Below, piece after piece: positions 45,446 through 58,000 of a stretch of DNA of 64,000 nucleotides. The notes under the pieces are model-generated. The model had not been told where the DNA came from. It saw only the letters and a program-made list of their open reading frames with translations, and ran no database searches. Every line of letters starts with the position of its first letter. Positions within the stretch are counted from its first letter, which is position 1. Source of the stretch: Anarhynchus alexandrinus (lineage: Eukaryota; Chordata; Aves; Charadriiformes; Charadriidae); NCBI GenBank assembly GCA_008711295.1, contig VUYV01000178.1, positions 1,987,815 to 2,051,814 of the forward strand, read 5' to 3'. The translations under genes were made by a program, and so were the position numbers.

Positions 45446-46118
45446 CTCTTTACAAAGCTCAGCGGTTGGATTTTCACCCACGGTGAACACCTCGCCTCAG
45501 CACAGCAACCTGGGCTGGAGCGGGGTTGCGCCGTGGGTTCAGGACATCATTTCTTTTGCATGGAACTGGGGACAAGGAGAGATTTTATCCTTCTTTCACC
45601 ATGCGGGTGAAGGCACTGCTACTTGCCAGCCGCAATTGCAACCACTCTGCCTCCATCATTACAGACTTCGAATTTGGCACTTAGTTAAGGTAACAAACCC
45701 TGTTTTTCCACGGTGCCCAGACTGAGTCCACCTTACTTTTCTGTTACCAAATATACACACAGTAATCAACATGATTCATGGTACTTTAATAGACAGCGTA
45801 ATACGGCCCCTTCCTCCACAACAGGGTCCTTTCTTCACTCCTGACAGCCATTCTTCCACCTAATCACTTGTTTTCTCCCATTTTCTGAAGGAGCTCCCTT
45901 GGACAAAAATAACGCTGGACATGTAAGACATCATTGTGAATATCAATGAAGGGGTTTTTTTCTTTTCCTTCTGCTCCCAGTTCCTCCTCTGGGCTAAAAG
46001 TAAATAGAGTCAGCTGTAGCTGACACAGAAGCTGATGAGGGAGGCACATTAGTTTGTCTGCCTCTTGTGGATTGCTTGTATAGCAGACTTCAGATCCAGA
46101 GCCAAACTTCCCAACTCC

Positions 46119-46143
46119 ATCTGGGACAGGATCTGGGACAGGA
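46119..46143. repeat. 12-bp unit repeated twice
   Basis: CTGGGACAGGAT occurs twice in direct tandem, followed by CCGAT. Confidence 0.8.
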
Positions 46144-49100
46144 TCCGATTTTTTTCTGTTGTTCATGCTCAAACATCCTATCTATTTTGTTACTTTCTTT
46201 TTTTTGGTGGAATTTCATGATGAGATCCTTTTTATACTTCTCTTTAAAACCAATCTGAAAATGAGTATCATTTGTTTCCAGAAAGTTTAGCTGCTAATTT
46301 TCAAGCACAGAAGACACTGAGGCAACATAAAATTAATCTGGATCTTATTTTGATGAATGTGTGTGAATTTGTAGTTACTAATTAGTTTGTTCTAGTGGTT
46401 GCCTAGGGACCAGTGAACAGGACTTTGTTACATTCAGTACAGGAGACTGTCCCGGCAAGTAATATGTGCATATAAATATTTGCTGGATCAAAGGGGCTAA
46501 TTTTACAAAGCCAAAGAAAATTACCCGTTGAATTGATTTGGAACGGTCTCTAGTGTATGAGTAAAAAAAAGCTTACAGTCTGCAATACCCAGTGTTTTGG
46601 GTTTTTCTTTTTTGCAGGTGTTACTGGCAACCACAAGTGGTAGAGTTAAAATCCAGGGATTTTTTATAAAATTGCAGAGCTGAAATGGCCTGAGCCCACC
46701 CCCAGGGCCGGTAGATGCCTGAGCTCAGTGCTGCATCTGAGGAGGTGGTACCCTGGGTGTGAGAACACTTGTCCTCGTGCTGCGACCTCTGCCAGCCCCG
46801 GCGGCTCTTCCCCGTGCTGTGGGGCACACTGCAGACGTGTCACCAGGAACACGTGAAAAATACACGTGCCCACCACAGGAAACACTCCTCTGCTCTCTGT
46901 TCATCCACAAAGCTGGCAAAATGGAGAGGGAACTGGTGCTGACTTGGGGAAACACCGCGCTACTGAATTAATAGGATCTAATTCACTAAATAACTTAATG
47001 AAATTAATTTAACTGACAGCAGCAACACCTCCATACTCCTTGGGCAGTGGAAATCTCTTTGGCTTTCTGACTTGGCATGGGGAGTATCCAAAGCAAAACA
47101 TCCCTCATCCTGTGGGCTGTGAGGAGCATCCCTTCGCCCGGCCTCGTGTGCACCCATCCCGCTCAGCCGCCTGTGACGGGTGAGATCCTGGGGACAGAGA
47201 GAAGTTACCAAGGAAGCACTCAGACAGGTTAAATTTTACTCACACGCCAATTCTGATCTTGCATCAATAAGTATAATTAGTTTCTATTGACTTCAATTTC
47301 CAGAAAGAAAGCATCATACAAGCCCTTGAATTAATCACTGATGTAAGTACTGCCATCCATAGATAGAAATTTGGTCCAAAGAGTACAAGGGTAACTTGCC
47401 ATGCTGCTGTACGCGTAGCTAAAGCCAGACATTGTAATTAACTCTAAATAAGACGCTCTTGTGGCCAAGTTTGACAAATAAACCTCTATTAGGATATAAA
47501 GCATCATTGATCGTTGGCAGATTAACTAGCGGCAGCATGATGGTGCAGGGGCACTGGGAAAATAGAGCGTCTTCAGATTTGCTCCTGAAACAGAGACAGA
47601 CGAAGCTCGTGGTGCCCAGCGGGGTGGGATCCTAAAAGTCGGGCTCCGCAGGGGCTCTGGTATCCCCCCATGGTGCCTCCCAAACCCTATACAGGCGTTG
47701 CGGGGGATTGAAGCTGTGAGTCAAAGCTGATCCGTCCCCACCTTCCCCACTATGGAGATGTAAGAAAACCATGGACTTTTATCCCAAAGAAGGTGACACG
47801 GAATATGGAAGCGACCTAGTTCTGTTCAACTATTTTTATCCCCAGCACAACCTCCTTCTCATCTCTAGTCGGCTCCAGCAGCGGGAATTTCCAGTGCCAA
47901 AAGTCATATCTGGAATTAGAAGAATTCAGGATTCAGCAGAGAGTAACATCTAGACTTTGTGAGAACGCATGGGTTTTGAGAAGCTTTCTGGCTTACTGTG
48001 GAAAGCCCCTTGGACGCTCAGCGTTTGGCTTTTAAGCTTTCACAACTTTGACCACGGAGATTTTCAAAACTTTATTTTACATTGAAGAGAAGTGGCTCAG
48101 CCCCTGAGCTGCCCTCAGCTGAATGGGTTGCAGCTCCCAGGGAAATTATCGCTGAAGCGGAGGATACAGGCTGTTGTGTCTTTTCCTTTCCACGCCGTTA
48201 CAAAGAGCATGCTTATTCAGCCTTTTAGCAGACTGGCTATTTCTACTTATTCAGCTTTTGCCATGTTCCTCATTATTTATGGATTCCTTTTCCTCTTGAA
48301 TTGCTTTTCTTCCAGATTCTGGTTAAAATTCTTGTGTTTTCAGAATGACCATGTTTTTTACTAAAGCCTTATCAGTGTTACCGATGTCTGCTTTTTTAAT
48401 GTCTTTTTTATATTAAATAAATTTATGTGACACTAGCTCTTTCACAGTATCTTCCCTTTTTCAGTGCCAGCAATTCAAAATACACTATCATCGTCAACAG
48501 AATTCACGTCTACCTTGCGAGATGGGACAGGCTATAAGAGGAAATCTTTATTATTCAGATTGTGGAAGATCTGGATGTTTCCCAGTTTGTAAAGTGGCGT
48601 CTGCCTGACTTGTATCTGGACGCAGCATCCTCTCATTTGGGAAGAGGGAGACTCTGCCACTGAAAGCTCTTTAAGGCAGAAAGTTTCTTTCTGTTCCGTG
48701 TTTGCACAGCCTCCGGCACGGCGTGGCAGGGGCGTGCCGACTTATAATAATCACAATTAATATTTAACAAGAAAGCTGCGGAGAACAGGATGTGAAAACC
48801 ACCGTCTCCGCCTGGGCACAGCCCTGGGCTGGCGAGCTCCTGCCCCGAGGGCCAGCATCGCACGACGGGCAGTAGCCAGAGGTGGGCTGCGCCACGGGCT
48901 GCTGTCCTGCTCATCCTCTGACCAGGTTTGCTCCTTCCCCACGTCCCGCTTCCACGTCCACGTCTCCCTGCGGCTGATGGCTGAGGGTAAACCCAAACTG
49001 TCCCCGTCCCCACCAGTGCCGGGCTGCGCGACCTTCTTCTCTCTTGAGCACGCTTATTTCCCTTCTCCATTGATTTTTGCAATTAGTGATGATACATTTA

Positions 49101-50673
49101 ATCAATTGTTTTGATACCTCGGGGTTTATCTACCCACAGATATTTTAGGATTGCTCCTATGCTTTTAATTCACACCCTCCCCTAATCCAAATTATCTTTC
49201 AAGTGTGGACAAGCCCGTTACTCCTCTGAGGTGAAGCTGTTGGTGAACAGGAGTGGGAGCATTTCCGAGCACGTTTGGCACATAGGGACAACGCTGCGTC
49301 TTTGAACCTCCCTCTGGCAGCGCTCGGGGGGCTGCGGAGGCACCGTGTGCCGGGAATGCCGGCCTGGCACTGCAGGGAGCACGGCACCGAGGGGGAAACC
49401 GCGCAACGGCAGGCAGGAGATGCTGGAGCACTCCCTAAATGAATGGGTTTGGTTTTGAAGGTCCCTGGAAAGGAGTCGTTGTCTGAACAGAGCTTCTCGT
49501 GGCAGAGGTGAGCACTTGCCTGCACGTGTCGGGACCGAAGGGGCTGCCTTTGGCCACCGGCTTATTTGGAGGTGGATGGAAGAGGCATTTGTCTCCGCTA
49601 ACATACAGCTGGTGAAAGACGATCAGTATTTTGGCTGTAACGTGCCGCGTTTCCTTGCGTTATCGCTAGATCACAGGATCGATGCGTTTTGTTTTTCCAT
49701 TTTGCCCTCCTTTATTCTGTCGCAATTCAGGTTTTGTAAATCCGCCGCAGTGACAAGGTTTGCTTGGATTAGTTTTGTAAGCGGATTGCGTTGCTCGGCA
49801 GGAGGGGAACAGTTGGGTTTATTATAGGTGGAGCTGATGGTTACACCTATGCCTGAGACAGTTGCTCAATATTTTCCACTGTAAAATCCCGTTTTAATTA
49901 CTTTTAATGTTGCAAAACTTTTGCCAGCAAGACAAAATTTTCCATGCCATCTCCTTTAAATGGTAACTGCTCTCTCCCCTCATTTGCAACACAGGAGGGA
50001 GATGAATACGGAGCTAGATTCTTCTCCCTGTCCAGTTCTGGGGTTTTGTGATTTTAGGTTACTAGAGAGTAGTGTCCCTGAATATTTAACAAAGGAAGAA
50101 ATTGTCAATTAGCCTTGTTTTTGCTAAGCAAAAAAAGTTTGGTTTAGCCCATGAAATGCCTGGGAGAAGGATATTGTGGCAGGCTCAGAATGTGCGTGCC
50201 TTCAATTAAGACCTGAAAAAGCTACACAAATTCAGTATTCCTCGGTCATCTAATTAGTGGATTCCTCTTTCCATGGTCCTTTCGGAGAACTCTTCCAGGT
50301 GAGCTCCTTACTGATGACAAAGGCCTGTTCAGTCAGAAAATATTTTGAATTGACACTTACTTTCTGTTGTGGGTCTTTGCTTAAAAGCTGCAACAGGAAT
50401 ATTTCTGTGTTTAACGTTGAGCCTATAATGGTGAGCAACCCAGAAGTGGATTGTTGAATCAGTGCTTACTGGAAAAAAATAATCACTTTTCTGGACAAAT
50501 CAGGAAAATCTTAAGAACGGCTTTGGAATGATACAACTTTTTTTCTACTGCCAAAGATTTGTATTTCCTAAAGATGAGCCCAATGACACCTGCGTTGCAA
50601 CTTCACCTGGGTGAATGCAGGGGTGAAACGACGTGTGGGTACAACACAACTGGATCCAGAGAGAGCAACAGAC

Positions 50674-51399
50674 ATGCTCAGAGCCAGCTCTCCCCCCACC
50701 AAAACACTCCTCAATCCCAACGTTGTGAGAAATTCTCAGTGGAGATTTCATTTAAAACCTTACATTTGTGCCAGAGCAAGAAGCATTATCACTGTTAATT
50801 CGTGTCTCATCTATTGTCAGCGTGTGGCTGACGGCCAGGAGCTGTCAGCTCATTTAGGGGTGAGTAATACTCCAGAATCAACAGACAGTGCGCCAGGTGA
50901 AGTATTTGGGGACGGCAGGAGGGAGCCATGCAGCAAAGCAGTGGTTCATAATTTTGCTGCTGAAAACATACTTTACATAAGCGCAGGTGGAGGAATAAAT
51001 CCCATCACCATGTGGCCCTTTGCCATTATTCCTACCTCCGACCATCACCCTTCCCCACAAGGTGCCTGCAGCAGATGGACCATCCACGGGGCTTCGTCTG
51101 CGGCTGGACCCTGGTCTGCAGCAGCCCCCGCGTGGTGCCCAAGCCTGGGTTACCCCCGGGGATGCAGAACCCCACTGGGACAGATCCATCCTGCCTGTCC
51201 CCGCTCCCTCTCCCACCCCCTGCACAGGGGAGGTGATCTGGTGGCTGAGGCCTGGCATAGCGATGATTTTCCCCATTCCCCTATTAAAAAGCGTTTGTAT
51301 CCACCTCTGATGAACAAGTTCTGTGCTACAGAATTAATATGCAAATTCCTATATTTACTTTGCATCGAGAAATGTGTCAATGCTAGAATACAATTTTGA
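50674..51399 (+). other. Unusually long open frame, no recognised similarity
   Basis: An ATG at 50,674 starts 241 open codons ending in TGA. The frame is also open upstream to at least 50,611. The translation has no domain, signal or repeat that I recognise. Its middle is rich in Pro, Ser and Ala because the DNA there is GC-rich. It may be a chance frame or an unspliced fragment. Confidence 0.12.
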
Positions 51400-51684
51400 G
51401 GATAAATATTTCTGTGACTCATCTCGCTCCTTCACTCCCTGCTGTTCCTTACTTGGGCTCCAGCTTGTCATTCCCAAGTGGTTTTTGTTCACTCTTGTGC
51501 AGGACCTTCCTGCCATCCCGTATGATTCCCTAGGACAGCAAGGTGTCCCTCAGAAATTATATCAATGGGTCATTTTGTCTTACTGATGAGAGACATACTC
51601 CATCCAGAGCCATGGGTTTCTCGCTCCTCAGGATGGATGCTTGTTATCCCCATGGCTGATCTCCTGAAGCACCTCACTCTGTGC

Positions 51685-51863
51685 ATAGGATCATAGAATT
51701 GTTGTGGTTGGAAAAGACTTAAGATCATCGAGTCCAACTGTTAACCCGGCACTGCCAAGTTACCACTAACCCATGTCCCTCAGCACCATGTCTGCCCTTC
51801 TTTTCAATGCCTCCAGGGATGGTGACTCCACCACTACCCTGGGCAGCCTGTACCAATGCTTGT
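51685..51863 (-). mobile_element. Truncated CR1 LINE 3' end
   Basis: The plus strand reads CATAGGATCATAGAATTG, then GTTGGAAAAGACTTAAGATC and ATCGAGTCCAAC, which is the reversed CR1 3' end. It then passes through GATGGTGACTCCACCAC and GGGCAGCCTGTACCAATGCT. Only about 180 bases are kept. Confidence 0.92.
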
Positions 51864-51951
51864 GTGCTTTGCAATCTTACTTTTAAGTTTTCCTTTTAAA
51901 GTCGTGGTTACTGGGTCCAATGAGATTTCATTTGATTCTTAGCTTTCAGGT

Positions 51952-52900
51952 ATGAAAAGGGAGGGAGGGAGACATTTTGGTGGAAGAGTTTCAAATCTCT
52001 ACTCGTGGAAGAAGTCCAAGTGTACGTGAAGGAAAACACCTTGCAGACTCAGAAATGAGATGGTAAATAAAAAGAGCAGAACAGGTGTTATGTGAGAGAA
52101 GCATTGTGAGTCCAATTAAACTCCTGACTCACAGTTTTGATGCTTGCATCAACATCTACAAATAGTCTCAACTGCTTTAGCACGCCGGTAATTACTCCGG
52201 CATGAAGGGGATTATTACAAACTTGCCTGCAGTTACCTGTTGTGTATGAACAAGCGCAAGCTCAGGGCTGCAGCAGTGAAGGCACCTGCCAGCTTCTCCC
52301 CAGGCAGGGAACGTCTCTAACTCGCCAGCTACCAGCCCACCGGGACCTCCAGGTGCCTGTGAACCTGCCCAGCGCAACTCACTGGGATGAAGGAATTCCC
52401 CCAGAATCAAAACGTTGCATCCCATGGGCTCTAGGTGACACAAACCATGCCGCAAAATTGGCTAAAATAATTAAATATAAAAAAAAAAACAACACGAAAA
52501 CTTGTTAAATTGTTAACGGAGCACAACACCCTGATTTACGTGACCTGCGTGGACCCACGCATAACACTCCGTCAGCGTACAACCGGACGCGTAAGGTACA
52601 GCGTAAGAAAGCTATGCTCTTCCCATACCTCACTAAGGAGAACAAATTATCCTATAAAGGTTATGGTGATCGGAGCGCTCAGGCCGCAGCTAGCTGGTGG
52701 TACAAGCATCCCACAAAGCATGACGCGAACATAATGGTACAGCAACGACTGTGTACATTTGTGAGGGAAAACGGCACCGTCCCCTCCGAAACGCGCTCGG
52801 TGAGGCCGCGCGGCGCAGCGGGGCATCCCTGCCCCGCCTTTATCTGCATAGTCCCGCCTCTCCCGCGCGCTCATTGGCCAGCAGTCTCGCCAGCGGTGGT
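51952..52900. repeat. Direct repeat, copy 1 (949 bp)
   Basis: This segment matches 52,902-53,849 end to end. The first ~520 bases are identical; from about 52,476 to 52,835 there are some 30-40 differences. Its last part contains a promoter-like GC-rich segment with an ATTGG (inverted CCAAT) box. A single N separates it from copy 2. Confidence 0.95.
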
Positions 52901-52901
52901 N
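52901..52901. other. Single N between the two copies of the 949-bp repeat
   Basis: The N falls exactly where copy 1 ends and copy 2 begins. This suggests two overlapping contig ends that were not merged. Confidence 0.8.
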
Positions 52902-53849
52902 ATGAAAAGGGAGGGAGGGAGACATTTTGGTGGAAGAGTTTCAAATCTCTACTCGTGGAAGAAGTCCAAGTGTACGTGAAGGAAAACACCTTGCAGACTC
53001 AGAAATGAGATGGTAAATAAAAAGAGCAGAACAGGTGTTATGTGAGAGAAGCATTGTGAGTCCAATTAAACTCCTGACTCACAGTTTTGATGCTTGCATC
53101 AACATCTACAAATAGTCTCAACTGCTTTAGCACGCCGGTAATTACTCCGGCATGAAGGGGATTATTACAAACTTGCCTGCAGTTACCTGTTGTGTATGAA
53201 CAAGCGCAAGCTCAGGGCTGCAGCAGTGAAGGCACCTGCCAGCTTCTCCCCAGGCAGGGAACGTCTCTAACTCGCCAGCTACCAGCCCACCGGGACCTCC
53301 AGGTGCCTGTGAACCTGCCCAGCGCAACTCACTGGGATGAAGGAATTCCCCCAGAATCAAAACGTTGCATCCCATGGGCTCTAGGTGACACAAACCATGC
53401 CGCAAAATTGGCTAAAATAATTAAATTAAAAAAAAAAAACAAACCGAAAACTTGTTAAGTTATTAACGGTGCACAACACCCTAATTTACGCGACCTGCGT
53501 GGATCCACGCATAACACTCCGTCAGCATACTAGCGTACGCATAAGGTACAGCGCAAAAAGCCAACCTTTTTCCCATACCTCACTAAGGAGAACAAGTTAT
53601 CCTATTAGGTTATGGTGACCGGAGCGCTCGTGCCGCAGCTAGCTGGTGGTACAAGCATCCCACAAAGCATAACGCGAACATAACGGTACAGCAACGACTG
53701 TGTACATTTGTGAGGGAAAACGGCACCGTCTCCTCCGAAACGCGCTCGGTGAGGCCGCGCGACGCAGCGGGGCATCCCGGCCCCGCCTTTATCTGCATAG
53801 TCCCGCCTCTCCCGCGCGCTCATTGGCCAGCAGTCTCGCCAGCGGTGGT
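52902..53849. repeat. Direct repeat, copy 2 (948 bp), continuing into the CpG island
   Basis: Same content as copy 1, but it continues without a break into the CpG island, so this is probably the correctly connected copy. Confidence 0.95.
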
Positions 53850-54012
53850 GAGGCCCGCGGCTGGGAGGCTCGGCGCCTGATTAGTATTCGCTCCGCCCCC
53901 CAGGCGGGTGGGCGGGAAAGCTGGTTCGTCGCTTTGACGACGGCGGGGTGTGGCTGCGCTCCGCGATTGGTGGAGCGGCGCGTCACTCGGCCGCTCTGCG
54001 AGGGCCGCACTT

Positions 54013-54100
54013 CCGCCTGGGTGTCAGCGGTGCCGGGCGGGTAGTGGGGGGGGCGGTGTTGCGGCGGGGCCGTCGCGGGAGCGCGGTGCCAGGTAATGCC
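54013..54100. repeat. Direct repeat of 88 bp, copy 1
   Basis: CCGCCTGGGTGTCAGCGG to GGTGCCAGGTAATGCC is repeated at 54,112-54,200 with a few changes. An N (54,101) lies between the copies. Confidence 0.9.
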
Positions 54101-54101
54101 N
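54101..54101. other. Single N between the 88-bp repeats
   Basis: This is another single-base join flanked by the same sequence on both sides. Confidence 0.8.
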
Positions 54102-54111
54102 GCGGGGGCCG

Positions 54112-54200
54112 CCGCCTGGGTGGCAGCGGGGCCGGGCGGGTAAGGGGGGGGGGCGGTGTTGCGGCGGGGCCGTCGCGGGAGCGCGGTGCCAGGTAATGCC
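54112..54200. repeat. Direct repeat of 88 bp, copy 2, with a splice donor
   Basis: Contains GCGCGGTGCCAG|GTAATG, a good splice-donor context ending at 54,192. Copy 1 holds the same donor at 54,092. This could mark the end of a non-coding first exon of the gene starting in the CpG island. Confidence 0.6.
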
Positions 54201-54977
54201 GCCGCGCCTGCCCCAGGCCCTGCCCTCCCCTCAAGGGCCGCTCCCCTCAGGGGGCTCTGCTCCCCCCACCTCAGGGGTGGGCGGGAGCGCCTCCCCCAGG
54301 GCCTACCGCGGCTCGGCCCGGTGTGGGGGTCCCCTCCCAGGTGGGCCGCTGACGGCTCTCCTCAGCGCCGCGGGCCGTCCTGTCAGCCCGGCCGAGGGCG
54401 GGCGGTGGCGGTCACCGGGCCGGGGGAGCGGGGCCGGCCCAGCGCTGCGCTCCCTTCCCCGGCGGAGGCGGGATGCGTGCCCCGCTCGGGCCGCGGGCCG
54501 GTACAGCTGGGTCGGTAGCGTGTTGGGCTGAAGGAATGTTCCCGTTCCACGCCGGGGCGGAGGCGGCGGACCCGGGGTGGCCCGGGCGGCGGGCTGCGGG
54601 GCAGGAGCGTTCTCTGGGCTACGGGGCTCTTCTGCGGGGACCGGGGAGGTGGCGGGGGCTGAAGGACGTTGCTGCGCAGAGCATAGGTTGCAGGTCAGTG
54701 GAGCTGCGTCTGTCCTAGCGTAGGGATTTTTCCAATTTTAAATTTAATTATTCTTTTTTTTTTTCCCCCGGTTGCTTTTGTTTCTGGGTAGTTTAGCAAA
54801 AAGAGTCTGCGGCACCCCGTTCCCAAGACGAATGTGTTGAGCTCGGCTTCAGCACGGTGCAGGAGCCTCAGGGGGCCTTTTAGGCCACAGCTGAAGCACA
54901 GCGAGCAGTTAGGATTTATTTGAGTTGTGGGGTTTTTTTTTTGTTCTGCAGTTACCTACTCAATGTTTCTCTTACAG

Positions 54978-55074
54978 AGCTCCTGAAAGGGAGACAAGCA
55001 AGATGGGAAAAATAGCAGGAAAAAAGGCTTTTTTTTAAATAACATGCCACCAGAACTTCTGCATGGTAACAAAG
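54978..55074 (+). other. Candidate small exon, possibly 5' UTR
   Basis: A strong acceptor (GTTTCTCTTACAG) precedes 97 bases that end in AACAAAG|GTATAAA. The segment has ATGs at 55,002 (a short frame) and 55,044 (MPPELLHGN, open past the donor). No similarity to the OSBPL2 N terminus was recognised. It may be a 5' UTR exon or a chance match to splice signals. Confidence 0.25.
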
Positions 55075-55079
55075 GTATA

Positions 55080-58000
55080 AATTATGTTGCCATTTATTTA
55101 ATTTGGATATTAATCATGTTTGTGCTATCTGTTTGTTTGGATTCAGGACTCCTTTTGGAAGCGCTTTGTTACTCTGCAGCACTTGCAGGCCAGAATTTCA
55201 GATGTGGGTTTGAAATCGCCGTCTGGTTTTTAAGTCCACCATAGCCTTATGTTTCCCCTCAGAAGTATCTGCCAAAGCATGTTCGATACAAGCAGATACT
55301 GCTTTCAGTTACTGTGAATTTTCTCAATTAAAATACATAGCCTTCATTTAAGCTTTTGAAAAGGAAAAGGAAAAAGGAGATGCAGATCTGCAGTGTGGCT
55401 TAGCATTACTGTACCACTTCTTTCATAGTGTTTCCTTTTCTCAAGCTTATGCCTGCACAAAAACCCCACATTGTTTCATTCCAATTTAACCTTTCGAAGT
55501 TCAGTAACTCCATGTTCACATTGACATCTGGGGGCAACCACATATATATCACCTTACAAACTTTATACCGGTATGCTCTGCGACTTCTAAAACCTCAGGA
55601 TGATTTCTGGAAGCAGTGACTTGGGTAGCTTCCAAACATAAAGCACTGCGCTGTGGGATGGAACTAGGAGAACTGGCTAAACTAGCATGGAAGCAAGAAA
55701 TTCCGAGCAGTGATTTTCCCCTAAGTAATCCCCTGGGTTTTCAGTTACTGTAAACATAGTTTTTCTTACAATAGTTGTCAAGTCATACAAATGTTTGAGC
55801 ACGTGACAGAGTTGAGGGCAATCTAGGATAAGTTCAGGAATGATTCTTAATGTTGCTTTCCTGCACCAACAGTACCTTATAATGAACCTGTAACTTCAGG
55901 GAGTGCTCGATAGGAAGCCCTGAGACATCTGCTGTCCAGGAATAAACGTGCCATTTTTCTCCAAAACTAGCTCTTCAGCCATGCCAATATAATCTTATAA
56001 ACAGAAGACAAAACTTCAAGATAGAAAATTGTGATTAGACAACAAACTCTATGCCTGCAAGTTGTTCAAGACTAGATAGGTTAAAGATTTCAGTTGATGC
56101 AATACTGAAAAACAGTGGGGTGCCCATAGTTATTTGTTTGCTGACATCTATGCAAATGTACTTGGTTTGGTGAGTGGTCGTGGAGGGGAGTTTTCACTGT
56201 TGGATGGTTTCTTTAAATCAATTTTAATACTGTTGCTGCTTTCTATGATACGTACTTGCTTAAGCTGACGGGTCTTATGATTGAAACTGGTATTTCTTTC
56301 AGTCTTTCTTCTTGTGAATTCTACTGTGTGAACTTCACACATGCTGACCTAGAACAAAGGTGGAAAGCTTAGCTTTCTGTTATTTTAGTGTTGGCTGGAA
56401 AACATACAAATCAGGTTTTGTTTCTTTGATAAGGCTATATTTTTAAATCACTGTTTGTAGTGCCAGTCAGATGATTTTTTTTTTTTGTTGTTGTTTGAAA
56501 GCAAGATTCACATGCAAGCACACTGAATTTTTAAGCAGATAGTTCATTAGCTTTGGTATTTGAAGTAACTTGTCCTTGAACAATGCAATGTTACATCGTG
56601 CTACTTGATAACTAGAACTTCCGTTTAAAAGTTGGCGTTTTTTTCTAGTCCTTCACTCAGTATCAATTTTGTCACCCAAGTCATGAAGATATCTGATAAG
56701 AAATGTCTGTATTTGACGCTAATATCATGGTTTAAAATGCTTAGTACTTCGTCTGTTCTCTGTGAAATAACTAAAGTGTTTGGTTCTCTTACATTTTTTT
56801 GAAGAAATGCATAAAATCAGACATGCAAAGAACATGCGTTAAATGTGGAGTTCTCTATGTCTTGAATGTTTTTGCTGAGTTTGACTATGTAACTGATCAC
56901 AGCGGCATCTTCACCTTGCTAAATAAATTGGAAAGTGAGAGCAGTGGAAAAGAAGGTCACCCTGTATCTGCCACTTTGGAAGATGCAGGACTTCGATATG
57001 TTTCCTGTTGCAAAAAAAATATAGGTTATGCATTATATCGATTATTTTATGGTTTTTATTATTTTACGGAATAGACCACTATAGAACTTGGAATTAAAGA
57101 ATATATTATCTCGATCCTCAAATTCTTAATAATTACTTTGCAGGAGAATGTATGATGATGTAATTATTTACTTTATATTCTTAAAGGCTGGTAATAGCAA
57201 GTTGCATGAGAACAGTAAGCAATTAGAATGTGTCAAATGTGGCTTACCATTTCTTTCAGTTATACTCTTCAAAAACTTACTGTTGATTCGGTGCACAAAG
57301 ATAATGTCTTAATTTTCAGGATCAATAAGTTACAAGAATAGACTAAGCTTACTTAAACTTGATTTTTTTTTAAAACACAGTTACAATTGGAAATTCATTT
57401 GCTGGTCTAGACAGATCCTTCAGATTATTTCAGTATATTTTATTATGCACATAATTTAATGAGACAGATTTTTAGTAAATTACAGCAGCCCTCCATTCAG
57501 AAAATGCAGGAGGCTGGATAGCGTGGTCTTCCTGTGATTGTTTATAAATGTGGCGGGAGTGTGCACAAAAGGTGAATTGTGCCTTGTACTGCAGAAATAC
57601 ATCTGGACCTTTTAATCTCGGCCCTCTCGGTTTTGCGGTTCAAAACTTAAACTGTGTATTGCCCTGTTGGACACGTAATGTCTGTGCTTGGCATTAGGCT
57701 GAATGGAAAACTTGATCTATGGCATTCCTGTTGCTGTTCGATTCCTTTACTGCATTGTTCAGAGTTTTAGATGAGCTAAGGGTTGTGGCTGTTGGGATGG
57801 TATGAACCTTTGGTTATTACAAAGAAGTCTGCATGCTTACGATATTTGTCAAGAACTGTGTTTTCATGAATGGATAACTTCGTTATATTTTTACTCTCAT
57901 TATTTTTACTCTTCTGAATCAGTTTTTTTAGGGCTCCCGAAAGAATCTGTTAATGTATCTCATTGGGTTTTGGTTCTAGCGATAGTTTGAAAGTAATGAT

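Larger units (their letters stand above)
44565..51680. other. Non-coding DNA, no gene firmly supported
   Basis: Contains an isolated CpG-rich patch (45,150-45,445), AT-rich complex sequence at 46,960-47,550, and a long open frame at 50,674-51,399 without recognisable similarity. No RNA gene or further transposon was recognised. Confidence 0.45.
53740..54720. promoter_or_regulatory. OSBPL2: CpG island promoter, tentatively OSBPL2
   Basis: CpG-dense DNA with inverted CCAAT boxes (ATTGG at 53,822 and 53,966), an ETS-type ACTTCCG (54,009-54,015) and several GC boxes (CCGCCTC, CCGCCCCC), without a TATA box. This is a typical housekeeping promoter. The OSBPL2 assignment rests only on human gene order (MTG2, HRH3, OSBPL2); no OSBPL2 coding sequence was seen. 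Confidence 0.5.

Noticed and set aside
52192..53458. Two pairs of near-identical 87-88-codon frames on opposite strands
   Set aside because: They are the same sequence seen twice in the 949-bp repeat, with no family similarity.
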